A DNA stretch of 64,000 nucleotides from Lewinellaceae bacterium (GCA_016710765.1 JADJUJ010000003.1:62001-126000), one strand, 5' to 3'. Positions 9,053 to 19,528 are shown, numbered from the stretch's first letter. Notes: a model not told the origin generated them from the sequence alone. Program-made: numbers and translations.

Positions 9053-9618
9053 ATGATATTGCCGATATACGCATACGGACATCCGGTTCTAAAAAAAGTA
9101 GCCGCCGATATTACGCCTGATTTTCCTGGCCTTGACGAATTGCTGGCCAATATGTGGGAAACCATGTATGAAGCCGACGGCGTTGGGTTGGCAGCGCCCC
9201 AGGTTGGGCAGTCCATTCGCTTGTTTTTGATTGATACCACTCAAATTGAGAAAGATGAAGCGGATGCCAAAGCGCCCGGCTTTAAAAAGGTATTCATCAA
9301 TGCTACCATCCTCGATGAAAATGGGGATGTCAAAATTTTGAAGAAGGGTGCCTGAGTATACCTAGGATACGCGGTGACGTTGAACGACCTGGCGTCATTC
9401 GCATCCGGTATCAGGACGAGCAATTCCAATGGCATGAAGAAACCCACGACGGTTTTAATGCCAGGGTCATTCAGCATGAATACGACCATATTCAGGGTGT
9501 GTTGTTTACCGAAAGGTTGAAGCCGCTTAAAAAACGGCTGATCCAGCGCAAACTGGAGGAAATTCGGCAGGGTCGGATCACCCTGGATTATAAAATGAAA
9601 TTTGCCCCAGTCCGGTAA
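9053..9618 (+). CDS. def: peptide deformylase, split by a frameshift
   Basis: Removes the N-formyl group from nascent proteins using a metal held by one Cys and two His. Motif 1, GVGLAAPQ, is near residue 44. The frame then stops at 9355. Restoring one missing base around 9341-9350 gives motif 2, EGCLSIP, and continues through RGDVERPGVIRIRYQD to motif 3, QHEYDH, and a stop at 9618. The restored length, about 189 residues, is normal. Since def is essential, this break is very probably a sequencing error and is the best internal evidence for indel errors in this window. Confidence 0.9.
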
Positions 9619-9823
9619 ATCAGGGACGAATATCCCAATAAGTATTTTCCATGTTTTTTTTCCAATATTCAGGATGTTGGCGTGCGCGCACAACCCTGAA
9701 TGATGTCTTTTACGGTGTCGTAAAAGCGCTCTTCCAACGATTGTTTTTTCCTGTCCGTAATTCCGACCCGTTTAAGGAATTAAATTTGGCGTTCGTCGAA
9801 AAGTGAGGTAAACGCAGGAAACG

Positions 9824-9857
9824 TTTGAACTAAAAATCGTTTCCGTGGTTACCTTTG
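9824..9857 (+). promoter_or_regulatory. promoter of the efflux operon, TTTG-N22-TACCTTTG
   Basis: A -33 TTTG (9824-9827) and a -7 TACCTTTG (9850-9857) are 22 bp apart, close to the Bacteroidota consensus. The -7 box ends 3 nt before the TetR ATG at 9861, so the message should be leaderless or nearly so. A TetR protein commonly represses its own promoter, but no clear operator palindrome was seen here. Confidence 0.55.
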
Positions 9858-9860
9858 CTT

Positions 9861-10466
9861 ATGATTTCAGAACAACAGGAAAAATGGTTGGTCCGCGTCG
9901 TTGAGATGTTCATGCGCTACGGCATCAAGAGCATCACAATGGATGACATTGCCCGTGAACTGGGGATCTCTAAAAAGACCCTATATCAGTTTGTGGGGAA
10001 TAAGAATGATTTGGTCATGCGCACGGTGCAGTACCATATTCAGGAGGAAATTCACCGCGACCAATGTTTGAAAGTTGAAGCATCGGATGCCCTGGAGGAA
10101 ATGCTGCTGGTTATTCAAAATGTGGTGAAGGAGATGCAGATGGTGAAGACGAACATCGTGCACGACATGCAAAAATACCACCGGGATGCCTGGGAAGTTA
10201 TGCAGGAATACCAGCGTGGCCACATGATGCAACAGGTAACGGAAAACTTGCAACGGGGGATAAAGGAGGGTCTGTACCGCGATGATTTCAATCAGGACGT
10301 AATTGCGCGCATGCACGTTGCACAGGCATTTCTTTTGTTTGATGAAGATTGGTTTCCACCCACAGAGTTTTCCCGGGACACCCTTTTTCAACAATATATT
10401 TTACATTATTTACACGGCATACTCTCTGATGAAGGCCGAAAGCGTTTAAAAGCAAAACTATCCTGA
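9861..10466 (+). CDS. TetR/AcrR family transcriptional regulator
   Basis: About 201 residues. The N-terminal 60 residues form the TetR DNA-binding domain: helix 1 WLVRVVEMFMRYGIKSITMD, then DIARELGISKKTLYQFVGNK as the helix-turn-helix. The C-terminal part is helical and would bind ligand and dimerise. It is the first gene of a TetR-TolC-adaptor-RND set, with only one base between its stop and the next ATG. By analogy with AcrR-like regulators it probably represses the operon and is released by a pump substrate. The substrate cannot be read from sequence. Confidence 0.92.
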   Translation: MISEQQEKWLVRVVEMFMRYGIKSITMDDIARELGISKKTLYQFVGNKNDLVMRTVQYHIQEEIHRDQCLKVEASDALEEMLLVIQNVVKEMQMVKTNIVHDMQKYHRDAWEVMQEYQRGHMMQQVTENLQRGIKEGLYRDDFNQDVIARMHVAQAFLLFDEDWFPPTEFSRDTLFQQYILHYLHGILSDEGRKRLKAKLS

Positions 10467-10467
10467 T

Positions 10468-11775
10468 ATGTACCGCATTTCTTCTTTCTTTTTCTTGCTC
10501 CTGGTTATTCCGGGAATCAGCGCCAGGGCGCAGTCGACCATGAGTTTGTCCGACTGCATCAGTTACGCTGTTCAAAACCATCCTTCCGTCCAAACCGCCA
10601 TGCTTCAAACCAAGGATGCGGAATGGCAGCTGAAGGAAAATACTGCCATTGGTTTGCCGCAATTTTCTGCGGGCGCCAGTTACCAACATTTTTTCCAAGC
10701 ACCGGCATTGCCGGCAGAAGCCCTGGGCTTTTCAGCCCCTCCGGGAACCAAAATTGCTTTTCAGCTCACCAATTCAATTTCCGGTAACCTGCAATACAGC
10801 CAGCTGTTGTTCAGCAACAGCTACCTGCTTGCGATCAAAGCTTCGCGTTACTATCGGGAATATGTGCAGATTCAGTTGGTAGCAGCAAAAGCAACCGTAC
10901 GCAATCAGGTGGTGGATGCCTACCTTCCATCGCTGTTGATCAGCGATAACCTGAGTATTCTGGACAAAAACCTTGCAAACCTCGAGCAGTTGTTGTCGGA
11001 AACAAAAGCCATCAACAAGGCTGGCTTTGCCGAACAACTTGATGTGGACCGGCTGGAACTGTCGTTGGCTACGCTGCGCAGCGAGCGGGACAACCTTATC
11101 CGGCAGCAGGAGGTGGTTGTTGATGCCCTTAAATTTGCCATGGGTTATCCCGTTACCGAATCATTACAGTTGTCCGACAACCTGGAACAATTGCTCAGCC
11201 AGTATGCCGATGTCGACCTGACGACCCAAGTGAATTACAGCAACCGTCCGGAATATACCCAATTGCTAAAAGGCCGCGAACTCAGCCAGATACAGGTTGA
11301 TCTCTACAAAAAACCCTACCTGCCCGTTCTGTCGGGTTTTATTCAGGCGCAGGGAAGCTACCAGGGTAACGACAAACTGTTTTGGATTCCTTCTGCTGTG
11401 GCAGGGCTGAATCTCAGCCTTCCCATCTGGGATGGCGGTGCAACAAAAGCGCGTAAAGAGCGCGCTATGATCAGTGCGCAAAATATAGACATCCAGCGCG
11501 GGATGTTGGAAAACGCCATTAACCTCGAAGTGGAGGGTGCCCGCAAAAGCTACCTGAATGCTTTGGCGCGCGTGAGCAACCAGGAGAAAAACCTGGACCT
11601 TGCCACCCGTATTTATGAAACCACCCAGAAAAAGTACAAGGCTGGTGTTGGCTCCAGTTTTGAGCTGGTAAGCTCCGAACAGCAGGTTTACAGTGCGCAG
11701 CAGGCCCTGATGCAGGCCCAATACGATTTGCTCACTGCCCGCATTGCTGTGAAGAAAGCCCTTGGAATGCTCTGA
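10468..11775 (+). CDS. TolC family outer membrane efflux protein
   Basis: A 435-residue OEP-family channel with a signal peptide (MYRISSFFFLLLVIPGISARAQ). Two helical-hairpin halves are visible: LSDCISYAVQNHPSVQTAML at the start, the coil AEQLDVDRLELSLATLRSER in the first half, and KKYKAGVGSSFELVSSEQQV in the second. It would form the outer-membrane duct of the tripartite pump made by the next two genes. The ATG comes one base after the TetR stop, so expression should follow the regulator closely. It is a distant paralogue of the TolC protein at 5065-6369. Confidence 0.93.
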   Translation: MYRISSFFFLLLVIPGISARAQSTMSLSDCISYAVQNHPSVQTAMLQTKDAEWQLKENTAIGLPQFSAGASYQHFFQAPALPAEALGFSAPPGTKIAFQLTNSISGNLQYSQLLFSNSYLLAIKASRYYREYVQIQLVAAKATVRNQVVDAYLPSLLISDNLSILDKNLANLEQLLSETKAINKAGFAEQLDVDRLELSLATLRSERDNLIRQQEVVVDALKFAMGYPVTESLQLSDNLEQLLSQYADVDLTTQVNYSNRPEYTQLLKGRELSQIQVDLYKKPYLPVLSGFIQAQGSYQGNDKLFWIPSAVAGLNLSLPIWDGGATKARKERAMISAQNIDIQRGMLENAINLEVEGARKSYLNALARVSNQEKNLDLATRIYETTQKKYKAGVGSSFELVSSEQQVYSAQQALMQAQYDLLTARIAVKKALGML

Positions 11776-11827
11776 TTCTCCATTTATTAAAAAACAAATG
11801 CCGGTTGTCGGCCAATAAATACAAAAC

Positions 11828-12945
11828 ATGAAAAACGGAATCCTTGTCAAGTCACTCGCACTGGCTGCTGCGACCCTTCTGATTTTTGCCTGCGGCAAAA
11901 AAGATCCCGCTGCGGAATTGGCAGCACTGAAAGCACAAAAGCCACCATCGAAACCCAAATTGCCGAACTGGAAAATCCATCGGGCCTGTTGAGGAGGAGC
12001 GCAACATCAAAAAAGTTGGCGTCACACAACTGGAAACCAGCAATTTCCGCCACTTCATCGACCTTCAGGGCAGGGTAGATGCTGAGAACAATGTGCCTGT
12101 TACGGCGAAAATGCCTGGAACCCTTACCCGGATTTTCGTACAAAATGGCAGCCAGGTGAAGCGCGGTCAATTGTTGGCCCAACTGGACGATGAATTGATG
12201 CAAAAATCAATGGATCAGCTCAACCTGCAACTCCAGACGGCTACCGACATCTATGAGCGTCAGAAAGGCCTTTGGGACCAAAAAATTGGCACCGAAATCC
12301 AGTTTATCCAGGCTAAGACGCAAAAAGAAAGTGTTGAAAAAAGTATTGCTTCCTTGAAGGAACAGACGAATCAAACAAAAATTTACGCACCCATCGCCGG
12401 AACGGTGGATATGGTGATGCTCAAAGCCGGACAGGCTATTTCTCCCGGTTTTCCGCTGTGCAACATCATCAACCTTAGCCAGGCTCAAAATAACAGGAAA
12501 GGTGCCGGAGGCTTATGCTTCCAAAGTGCGCAAAGGCGATATGGTGATGCTGTACTTCCCGGATATTAAAAAGGAAATCAGCTCTAAAGTGACCTATGTG
12601 AGCAGTTCCATCGATCCTGCCAGCCGCACTTTTTCTGTTGAATGTGCCTTGCCCGCTGGTGCTGATTATCGGGTGAACATGATTGCTGTTGTGAAAATCA
12701 TTGATTACCAAAATACAAAGGCATTGGTGGTACCGATTAACGTCATCCAAACAGCGGAAGATGGGGAATACGTCATGGCAGCAGAAAAAACTGCCGACAA
12801 TGAAGCCACTGTAAAAAAGGTACCCGTTAAGCAGGGCAGTAATTACAATGGTATGGTGGAGATTCTTTCTGGGCTGAAAGCCGGTGATTGGATAGTCTCT
12901 ACAGGTTATCAGGAAGTTAACAACGGCGAAACCATCGCCTACTAA
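11828..12945 (+). CDS. RND periplasmic adaptor (MFP/HlyD family), broken by three indels
   Basis: The adaptor joins the RND pump to the TolC duct. A lipoprotein-like start at 11828 (LALAAATLLIFACGKKD, lipobox Cys at about residue 22) is followed by an AELAALKAQ coil. Then come the lipoyl half TAKMPGTLTRIFVQNGSQVK, a helical hairpin, the second lipoyl half IYAPIAGTVDMVMLKAGQAI, and the beta-barrel and proximal domains (KITGKVPEAYASKVRKGDMV to GYQEVNNGE). The frame changes three times: an apparent deletion at the A run 11937-11940, another at about 11981-11988, and one extra G at 12482-12483. Corrected length is about 372 residues, normal for the family. The flanking genes are intact, so errors are more likely than decay. 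Confidence 0.85.
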
Positions 12946-12980
12946 GTCAGTTTCACCCATCAAAGATTAATACTACCCAT

Positions 12981-15900
12981 ATGAAGGAGTTCAAACCAAC
13001 CAGTTGGGCTATTGATAACCGGACGAGCATTTTTATCATCACCATTATTATTACGCTCGCTGGCCTATTTTCCTACAATGCCCTGCCCAAAGAGCAGTTC
13101 CCGGATGTTGTTGTGCCGCAAATTTTTGTCACAACCATCTACCCGGGTGCCTCGCCTTCCGATATGGAAAACCTGGTTACCCGCCACCTTGAAAAACAAA
13201 TCAAGGGCATTGCGCGAATCAAAAAAGTAACCTCGTTTTCCGTACAGGACTTTTCCAATGTTATCGCTGAATTTGACACCGATGTTGATGTGGCAGAAGC
13301 CAAGCAGAAGGTCAAGGATGCTGTGGATAAGGCCAAACGCGACCTACCTACCGACTTGCCCGCTGACCCAACCGTCACGGAATTCGATATTTCGGAGATC
13401 CCTATCATGAACGTGAATATTTCCGGCGATTTCAGCCTGGAAAAACTCAAAGAATTTGCCGATCACCTCAAGGATCATATTGAGGAAATGAAGGAAATTA
13501 CGCGTGTTGACATGGTGGGTGCGCTGGAACAGGAAGTGCAGATTGATGTGGACAAATACAAAATGTCGGCCGCACAACTCAGTTTTCGTGACATAGAGAA
13601 TGCTGTGGCTTTTGAAAATATGACCATTTCTGCGGGCAACGTGGATGTAGGTGGCATGACACGATCCATCTCTATTCGCGGTGATTTCAAGAATGTTGAG
13701 CAGATCAAAAACATCCTCGTGAACTCCCAGTCGGGCGCTCAGGTTTACCTAAAGGATGTTGCTGAAGTAAAAATGGGCTTTAAGGAGCAGGAGAGTTTTG
13801 GCCGGCTGAACGGAAAGAACGTTATTGCCCTCAACGTGATCAAGCGCTCTGGTGAGAACCTGATCGATGCTTCTGATAAGATTAAGGATATCGTTGGGAA
13901 GATGAAGGCCAATGATTTTCCGCCCAACCTTGATGTCGTTATCACGGGTGACCAGAGTAGGAATACCAGGGTTACACTTCACGACCTGATCAATACCATC
14001 ATCATCGGTTTTGTGCTGGTAACCATCATTCTGATGTTCTTCATGGGAGCTACCAACGCTATTTTCGTGGCGATGTCGGTGCCCTTGTCTATGGCCATTG
14101 CCTTCCTGATCCTGCCGGGTATCGGATTTACCCTCAACATGATTGTGTTGTTTGCCTTTTTGCTTGGTTTGGGTATTGTGGTGGATGATGCCATTGTAGT
14201 GATAGAAAACACTCACCGTATTTACCACGATGAAGACCATCACATCATTCCGGCTGCCAAAAAGGCTGCTGGCGAGGTGTTTTTACCCGTTTTAGCTGGT
14301 ACGGCAACAACCCTGGCGCCATTTTTTCCCCTGGCATTCTGGGGTGGTGTGATTGGCAAGTTTATGCACTTCATGCCGGTTACACTCATTATAACCCTTA
14401 CGGCATCACTGGTGGTGGCCTACATCATTAACCCGGTGTTTGCGGTGCAGTTTATGAAAAAAGAAGGCGACGAGGCCAAGGAAGTTGACCCGGTGAAATC
14501 ACGCCGCCGGCGGATTGGTGGCTGGACGATTTTTGGTTTGGCTACCCTGTATTTTTACCTGACAGGCAGCATCGGTATGGGTAACTTCTGTGTGACCCTG
14601 ATCGCATTGGTGTTGCTGTACAATTTCTTCCTGGAAAAAGCAGTTTTCTGGTTCCAGGAAACGGCCTGGCCTGGTATTCAGAACCTCTATGCCCGTTTCC
14701 TGCGTTTTGCGCTACATCGTCCGTGGACAATGATGGGTGGCATGGTTGTGTTGTTCGTTTTGTCGTTCGTCATGACTGCCTCCCGCAGCCCGAAGGTGAT
14801 TTTCTTTCCGGTTTCCGATCCGAACTTTATTTTTGTGTACCTCACCATGCCGGTGGGGACGGATGTGAATGTGACCGATTCTCTGACCCGGGTAGTGGAA
14901 AAACGAGTGGTAGAAACCCTTGGTGAAAATAATCCAATTGTTGAATCAATTATTGCAAACGTAGCGCTAGGCGCCTCCGAGGATCAGTTCGACCGCTCGG
15001 CTACATCGAATAAAGGAAAAGTTGGCGTTGCCTTTGTAGAATACAGCAAACGGAATGGCGAAAGCACGGCCGATTATAAAGACCGAATCCGGCAGGCTGT
15101 GAAGGGCCTGATTCCGGGTGGCGAGATTACGGTGGATCAGGAGAAAAATGGCCCACCAACGGCAAAGCCCATTTCGATTGAGATTCGGGGTGAAAGCTTT
15201 ACCGACCTGATCGAAGCCTCTACCGCTGTGAAGCGCTTCCTGGATTCAAAAGCCATTCCAGGGGTTGAGGAGTTGCGCAGCGACCTCGTCATATCAAAGC
15301 CGGAGATCAATATCCTAATTGACCGAGACCGTGCCAACCGTGAGGGCATTTCTACGGCCCAGATTGGATCGGAGTTCCGTACTGCCATTCTGGGTAAAGA
15401 AATCAGCAAATTCAAGGACGGCAACGATGAAATTCCCATCAACCTTCGGCTGGCAAAAGACCAGCGGGAGAACATCAATGCCGTAGAGAACCTGAACATC
15501 ACTTTCCGCGACATGAACATGGGCGGCGTATTGCGTTCGGTACCCATGGGCGCTTTTGCAGAAGTGAAATACGGCAATACCTACGGAGGTATCCGTCGGA
15601 AAAATCAGGAACGCATCGTAACCATTTCTTCCAATGTACTGGGCGATTATAACCCCAACGAGGTGGTGGCTAAGGTTCAGGAAGCCATGAACGATTTCAA
15701 ATATACCGTTCCGGAAGGCGTGACCATCGGATTCGGCGGCGAACAGGAAGAGCAGCAGGAAGCTTCGGCCTTCCTCATCCGTTCTTTGGGCATTTCTATG
15801 ATGATTATCCTGCTGATCCTGGTAACCCAGTTTAACTCCATCGGCAAAACCATCATCATCCTGACGGAGGTCATCTTCTCCGTGGTGGGTGTACTGCTGG

Positions 15901-16334
15901 GGCTGGCCATTTTCAACATGGACTTCTCCATCGTGATGATGGGTATCGGTATTGTTGCCCTTGCCGGTATTGTGGTGCGGAACGGTATCCTGCTCTTAGA
16001 GTTTACCGACTTGATGCGATCAGAAGGGAAAGGGGTAGAGGACGCTATTGTTGAAGCTGGCCGTATTCGTATGACACCGGTATTGCTTACGGCAACAGCC
16101 ACCATTTTGGGTCTTGTTCCGCTGGCAGTGGGCTTTAACATCGATTTCGAATCGCTGTTTGCCCATGGTGATCCGAAAATTTTCTTTGGCGGCGATTCGG
16201 TAGCCTTCTGGGGCCCGTTGTCGTGGACCATCGTATTTGGCCTCAGTTTTGCCACCTTCCTTACGCTGGTAATTCTCCCGGTGATGTACTTGTTGGGTTA
16301 CCGTGTAAAAAAATGGTTCAGCAGAGTGGTTTAA
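12981..16334 (+). CDS. RND efflux transporter (AcrB/MexB superfamily)
   Basis: An intact 1117-residue inner-membrane proton-driven pump. The N-terminal helix is followed by the first porter domain (LPKEQFPDVVVPQIFVTTIY, a classic RND start). The TM2-TM6 block contains GIVVDDAIVVIEN, with the paired acidic residues of the proton relay. A second porter half is followed by TM8-TM12, including SIVMMGIGIVALAGIVVRNG. Between the halves (about residues 500-560) there are extra hydrophobic segments and a basic KSRRRRIGG loop, making it slightly longer than AcrB. It is the last gene of the operon. The substrate may be drugs, detergents or metals; the acidic relay argues against a clear heavy-metal assignment. 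Confidence 0.93.
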   Translation: MKEFKPTSWAIDNRTSIFIITIIITLAGLFSYNALPKEQFPDVVVPQIFVTTIYPGASPSDMENLVTRHLEKQIKGIARIKKVTSFSVQDFSNVIAEFDTDVDVAEAKQKVKDAVDKAKRDLPTDLPADPTVTEFDISEIPIMNVNISGDFSLEKLKEFADHLKDHIEEMKEITRVDMVGALEQEVQIDVDKYKMSAAQLSFRDIENAVAFENMTISAGNVDVGGMTRSISIRGDFKNVEQIKNILVNSQSGAQVYLKDVAEVKMGFKEQESFGRLNGKNVIALNVIKRSGENLIDASDKIKDIVGKMKANDFPPNLDVVITGDQSRNTRVTLHDLINTIIIGFVLVTIILMFFMGATNAIFVAMSVPLSMAIAFLILPGIGFTLNMIVLFAFLLGLGIVVDDAIVVIENTHRIYHDEDHHIIPAAKKAAGEVFLPVLAGTATTLAPFFPLAFWGGVIGKFMHFMPVTLIITLTASLVVAYIINPVFAVQFMKKEGDEAKEVDPVKSRRRRIGGWTIFGLATLYFYLTGSIGMGNFCVTLIALVLLYNFFLEKAVFWFQETAWPGIQNLYARFLRFALHRPWTMMGGMVVLFVLSFVMTASRSPKVIFFPVSDPNFIFVYLTMPVGTDVNVTDSLTRVVEKRVVETLGENNPIVESIIANVALGASEDQFDRSATSNKGKVGVAFVEYSKRNGESTADYKDRIRQAVKGLIPGGEITVDQEKNGPPTAKPISIEIRGESFTDLIEASTAVKRFLDSKAIPGVEELRSDLVISKPEINILIDRDRANREGISTAQIGSEFRTAILGKEISKFKDGNDEIPINLRLAKDQRENINAVENLNITFRDMNMGGVLRSVPMGAFAEVKYGNTYGGIRRKNQERIVTISSNVLGDYNPNEVVAKVQEAMNDFKYTVPEGVTIGFGGEQEEQQEASAFLIRSLGISMMIILLILVTQFNSIGKTIIILTEVIFSVVGVLLGLAIFNMDFSIVMMGIGIVALAGIVVRNGILLLEFTDLMRSEGKGVEDAIVEAGRIRMTPVLLTATATILGLVPLAVGFNIDFESLFAHGDPKIFFGGDSVAFWGPLSWTIVFGLSFATFLTLVILPVMYLLGYRVKKWFSRVV

Positions 16335-16871
16335 CCGCGTTTTTTGATCAAATTATTGGTAATTGAGATTGCCGGGGTACGCGATGTATCTCGGCAATTT
16401 TTATTTCATGGACCACCCGATCATTTCCCAATGGAAGATGGTCGGCCGAGCCGATTTGGACAAGCCGTTTGCGGCAATGAATGCCTTTTGGCTTTGTCCG
16501 CTGTGTTCCCAGGACCTAATATGCGAATACATCTCTTTGCCCGTGGCCGTTTCTTGCGCTATTTTTGTCTGGCGCGAAGATCGGGAGACTTGGGGAACCG
16601 GGGAAGATGCGGTTTGACGGTGGCTTACTCGGTGCAGGTATTTACGATAGGGCCACTTGGCGTGGATCGTGTATGTTTTCCGGGGTGATCTGAAGGTGGA
16701 AACTGGCGCTTTGGCAGCAAGTTACCAACTGCCTGCAAACATTGAAAAGGAGCGCGGCATGGTCCGTTTTTGCAATAAAAAATGTCCATGAAATTTGCAA
16801 TAGCATTTCATGGACATTTTTTGGTTAGCCAAAGCATTGGGAACTCAGCAGTGTTCAGCCAATGCAGTATT
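16335..16871. other. 537-bp intergenic region between convergent genes
   Basis: Apart from the terminator hairpin at 16777-16822 I find no convincing gene. Two overlapping plus-strand frames (16344-16688 and 16363-16617) have no family features, no signal sequence and an unusual Cys/Arg/Trp-rich composition. They look accidental or like remnants. Confidence 0.5.
16777..16822. terminator. perfect 18-bp hairpin, bidirectional terminator
   Basis: Arms 16777-16794 and 16805-16822 are perfectly complementary with a 10-nt loop. The stem core is TGTCCATGAAAT, with A6 at one end and T6 at the other, so it can terminate from both sides. It lies between the RND operon (plus) and the convergent Cys-rich gene (minus). 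Confidence 0.75.
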
Positions 16872-17531
16872 TTAGTTTTTAACTGGACGATCGTTGCTTT
16901 CGCAGGTAGGTTGCAGGCGAATCATTTTAGTTACCCGCTCGCCAGTCGAGCTTTTGGTAACAATTACTTTTACTTCTTTGGCGCAAGTGCATTCAACCTT
17001 TGATTCGTGTCCACCTTTTCCACCGTCGAGTTCCCAGAGGTAAGTGTAGGTTTCGCGGGTGTCGCCGCAAGTATTTCCTGGTATAAATACTTCCAGGCTA
17101 ACGCCACTGCGATCACATACCGAACGCATGATCTCGAAATCGAAAGCCTGGGCAACAGCAGTATTGTTTGCTGGTGTTTGGTTTCTGTTTGCGGTTCCGC
17201 TTGGCGCGGCGCGTTCAACTTCAACTGGTTCAGCACCAACGGCAGCACAGGCAGGCGTTGTTGGGTGTGCTACCAAACAGGCGTGAATGGCCGTTTTGGT
17301 AGTCCGTTCCATACAAGGCATGCAGACCATTTTACTGGCACAAGCACTGTTGGCCTCTTTTTGCAGGGCTACTTTTTCGGTCTTGAGTACTGCATCACAG
17401 TAAGGAAGGGCTGACTTAGCCGTTTTTGGTGTAGTAGGAGTGTTGTTAATTGGCTTGCTTTGAGCCTGTAGTGAAAGTGGAAGGACGAAGGCAGCAGCCA
17501 GAAACAATACAAAAGGCAAAATGTGTTTCAT
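16872..17531 (-). CDS. Cys-rich secreted protein of unknown function
   Basis: About 219 residues from the ATG at 17531, with a signal peptide (MKHILPFVLFLAAAFVLPLS). The mature part has two Cys-containing regions. The first, about residues 45-95, has nine or so half-cystines including ACASKMVCMPCMERT; the second (about 145-190) includes VCDRSGVSLEVF, GNTCGDTRETYTYLWELDGG and ECTCAKEVKVIV. A Pro/Asn/Thr-rich linker separates them. The second region resembles a PKD-like/Ig-like strand pattern (YTYLWELDGG). Disulfide bonding in the periplasm or outside is likely. The family is not recognised. Confidence 0.6.
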   Translation of the reverse strand: MKHILPFVLFLAAAFVLPLSLQAQSKPINNTPTTPKTAKSALPYCDAVLKTEKVALQKEANSACASKMVCMPCMERTTKTAIHACLVAHPTTPACAAVGAEPVEVERAAPSGTANRNQTPANNTAVAQAFDFEIMRSVCDRSGVSLEVFIPGNTCGDTRETYTYLWELDGGKGGHESKVECTCAKEVKVIVTKSSTGERVTKMIRLQPTCESNDRPVKN

Positions 17532-17687
17532 TGGTAAAGAATTTAAAGTAGTGATAACCATACGGAATACCCGCAGGCAGAACAACCAATTTTTGCGGCT
17601 GTACAATCTTTATTTGAGGGGCTGCGATAAAGTTACCCTTTCTCCTAAAAGTTACTGTAAATTCTTAAAAAAAACTGATGTGCGCAT

Positions 17688-19488
17688 TTACTGCACCTTA
17701 TCGCCGCGTAGCATTCGAAACCGTTTTCGGGCATCCACTGCGAATACACTTCCGGAGTAATCCATAAATATTTTTTCGTATAAGGCCCTTGGCTTTTTCC
17801 TTGTCGTTCAACCGGGTTTCATACAGTTGGGCAAGGGCATACAGCGCATTGTCGGCCCGAATATCTTCCGGATATTTTTCGGCAACCTCTTGATACAGGA
17901 CAGCCGCTTTGGCCCAATCGCGCTTTTTTTCTTCTATTTGGGCTTCCAGATACAGGATGTCATCCTGCAGCATGTGCTCCGGAAATTCCTTCCGGAGGGT
18001 ATCCAGTTTTTGAAAAGCCTCGTCAAAGCGGTTTTGAAACACCAGCAATTCCGCGCCGGCATAAAGGAAAATCGCGTCGGCGGTAGTGTCGAGGTTGAGG
18101 TTGTCCATGATGAAGACCGAAAGGTCGAGGGCATCGTTGGAAATTAACTTGGAGGTTGATGCCTTGAGCACGTCGAACTGAGCCTGAGCCCACTGAAAAT
18201 CGCCCATGTAATAAGCGAGTTTGGCATTTTTAAAACGCGCTTCCTGCCCGAGTTGTTCCTCGCGGAAGTCTTTGTCCACCTGGCTGTACAGAAGGGTGCT
18301 TTCCCAGCGCTCGCCCTCCATGAGGTAGAAGTCGGCGAGGTTTATTTTTACACGGGCCAGCAGGTCGCGGTCGAGCCCCGGGGCTTTACTGAGTACATCA
18401 AGCAAGGCAACGGCCTTGTCGAGGTTTTTGAGGTAATAGGCTTCCAGATCAGCAAGGGAAAGCACAATTTCTGCGGTTTGTTTCCCATTGCCATATTGGT
18501 TGAGGAAGGATTCGTATTCTGCTTCCAGGATCTGTAGGTCCGACTGGGAATAATCGTATCCTTCCGTGATTTTTTTGCGGCGACATTCCATCACCTCCCG
18601 CTTGGCGTTAAAAAAGAAGATGTTGTTGGGCCCCTTTTCGTTGATGATGTATTCATAGCCATCAATCGCCGTACTGTAATCTTTGCTGTCTGCGGCACTT
18701 TCGGCCAGTTTGTATACCCGTTGCCCAACTTCTCCCAGCCGCTTGTCGAGGGCTTTGTACTGTCGCAGCGCGCTTTTAAAGTCCTTGAGTTGAATGAAAG
18801 ACCAGGCGAGTAGTTCTACAAAGTCTGGGTTGTTGTTAGTTTGGATTCTGGTATAAAGTTGGCTCTGGAGAACGGGGAAATCTGCTGGATCCATGTTTCG
18901 CGCCAGCAGTACCTGAATGGTCTGCATTTGCCCGGGGTTGCCGTCCAATGCGTTGAGATAATATTCCACCATTTTCTCGTTATTGCCCTGCCTGCGGTAC
19001 AATTCACCGAGGTTGAAGGCAAAGCGGTTCGGGTCTTTCAGCAGGCTGGATCCGCGTTCATAAGCCGCGATCGCAAAATCAAATTTGCTGTTGTTGGTAA
19101 ACAGGCTGGCGAGTCGGGTGACCGCCATGTAGTCGGGCGCCATTTTATCAATGGCCGTTTGGTATTGTTTTTTGGCTTCGTCGGTTTTGCCCTGTCGGTC
19201 GAACAGGCTGCCGTAGTACACATACAATTGGGTGTTCTGTTGATCCTTCTTGATTTGCTTCTTCAGCGTTTTTTCGCAATCATCATAGCGTTCAAGGTTG
19301 AGCATGCACTCCACATAACGACCAAAATAATAGTCGTTGCGGGCGTCACGTTCAAAAATCTGCTGGTATAGGTCAGCCGCTTTTTCGTATTCGCCGTTGG
19401 CAAAATACTGGTTGGCCAGGTTGGGGTCCTGGGCTTGCAGCACAACGAGGCAAGCGAAGCTAAAAAAGAAGGTGAGAAAACTTTTCAT
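17688..19488 (-). CDS. tetratricopeptide repeat protein, frameshifted near the C-terminus
   Basis: About 600 residues with a signal peptide (MKSFLTFFFSFACLVVLQAQ) and TPR units along the whole length, for example QYFANGEYEKAADLYQQIFE and RDWAKAAVLYQEVAEKYPED. Such periplasmic TPR proteins act as scaffolds. The uncorrected frame ends at 17698 with a basic tail that breaks the TPR pattern. Removing one base from the C run at 17786-17788 (plus-strand view) restores the last repeat (ALYEKIFMDYSGSVFAVDAR) and a stop at 17688-17690. A -7 box lies upstream at 19529-19536. Confidence 0.85.
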
Positions 19489-19528
19489 AGTGTGTTTATT
19501 TGCCTGAGCAGGGTACTGCCAGGGCTTG

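Noticed and set aside
16344..16688. A 114-codon plus-strand frame after the RND gene
   Set aside because: Overlaps another equally open frame, has odd composition and no signal, motif or promoter; treated as non-coding.
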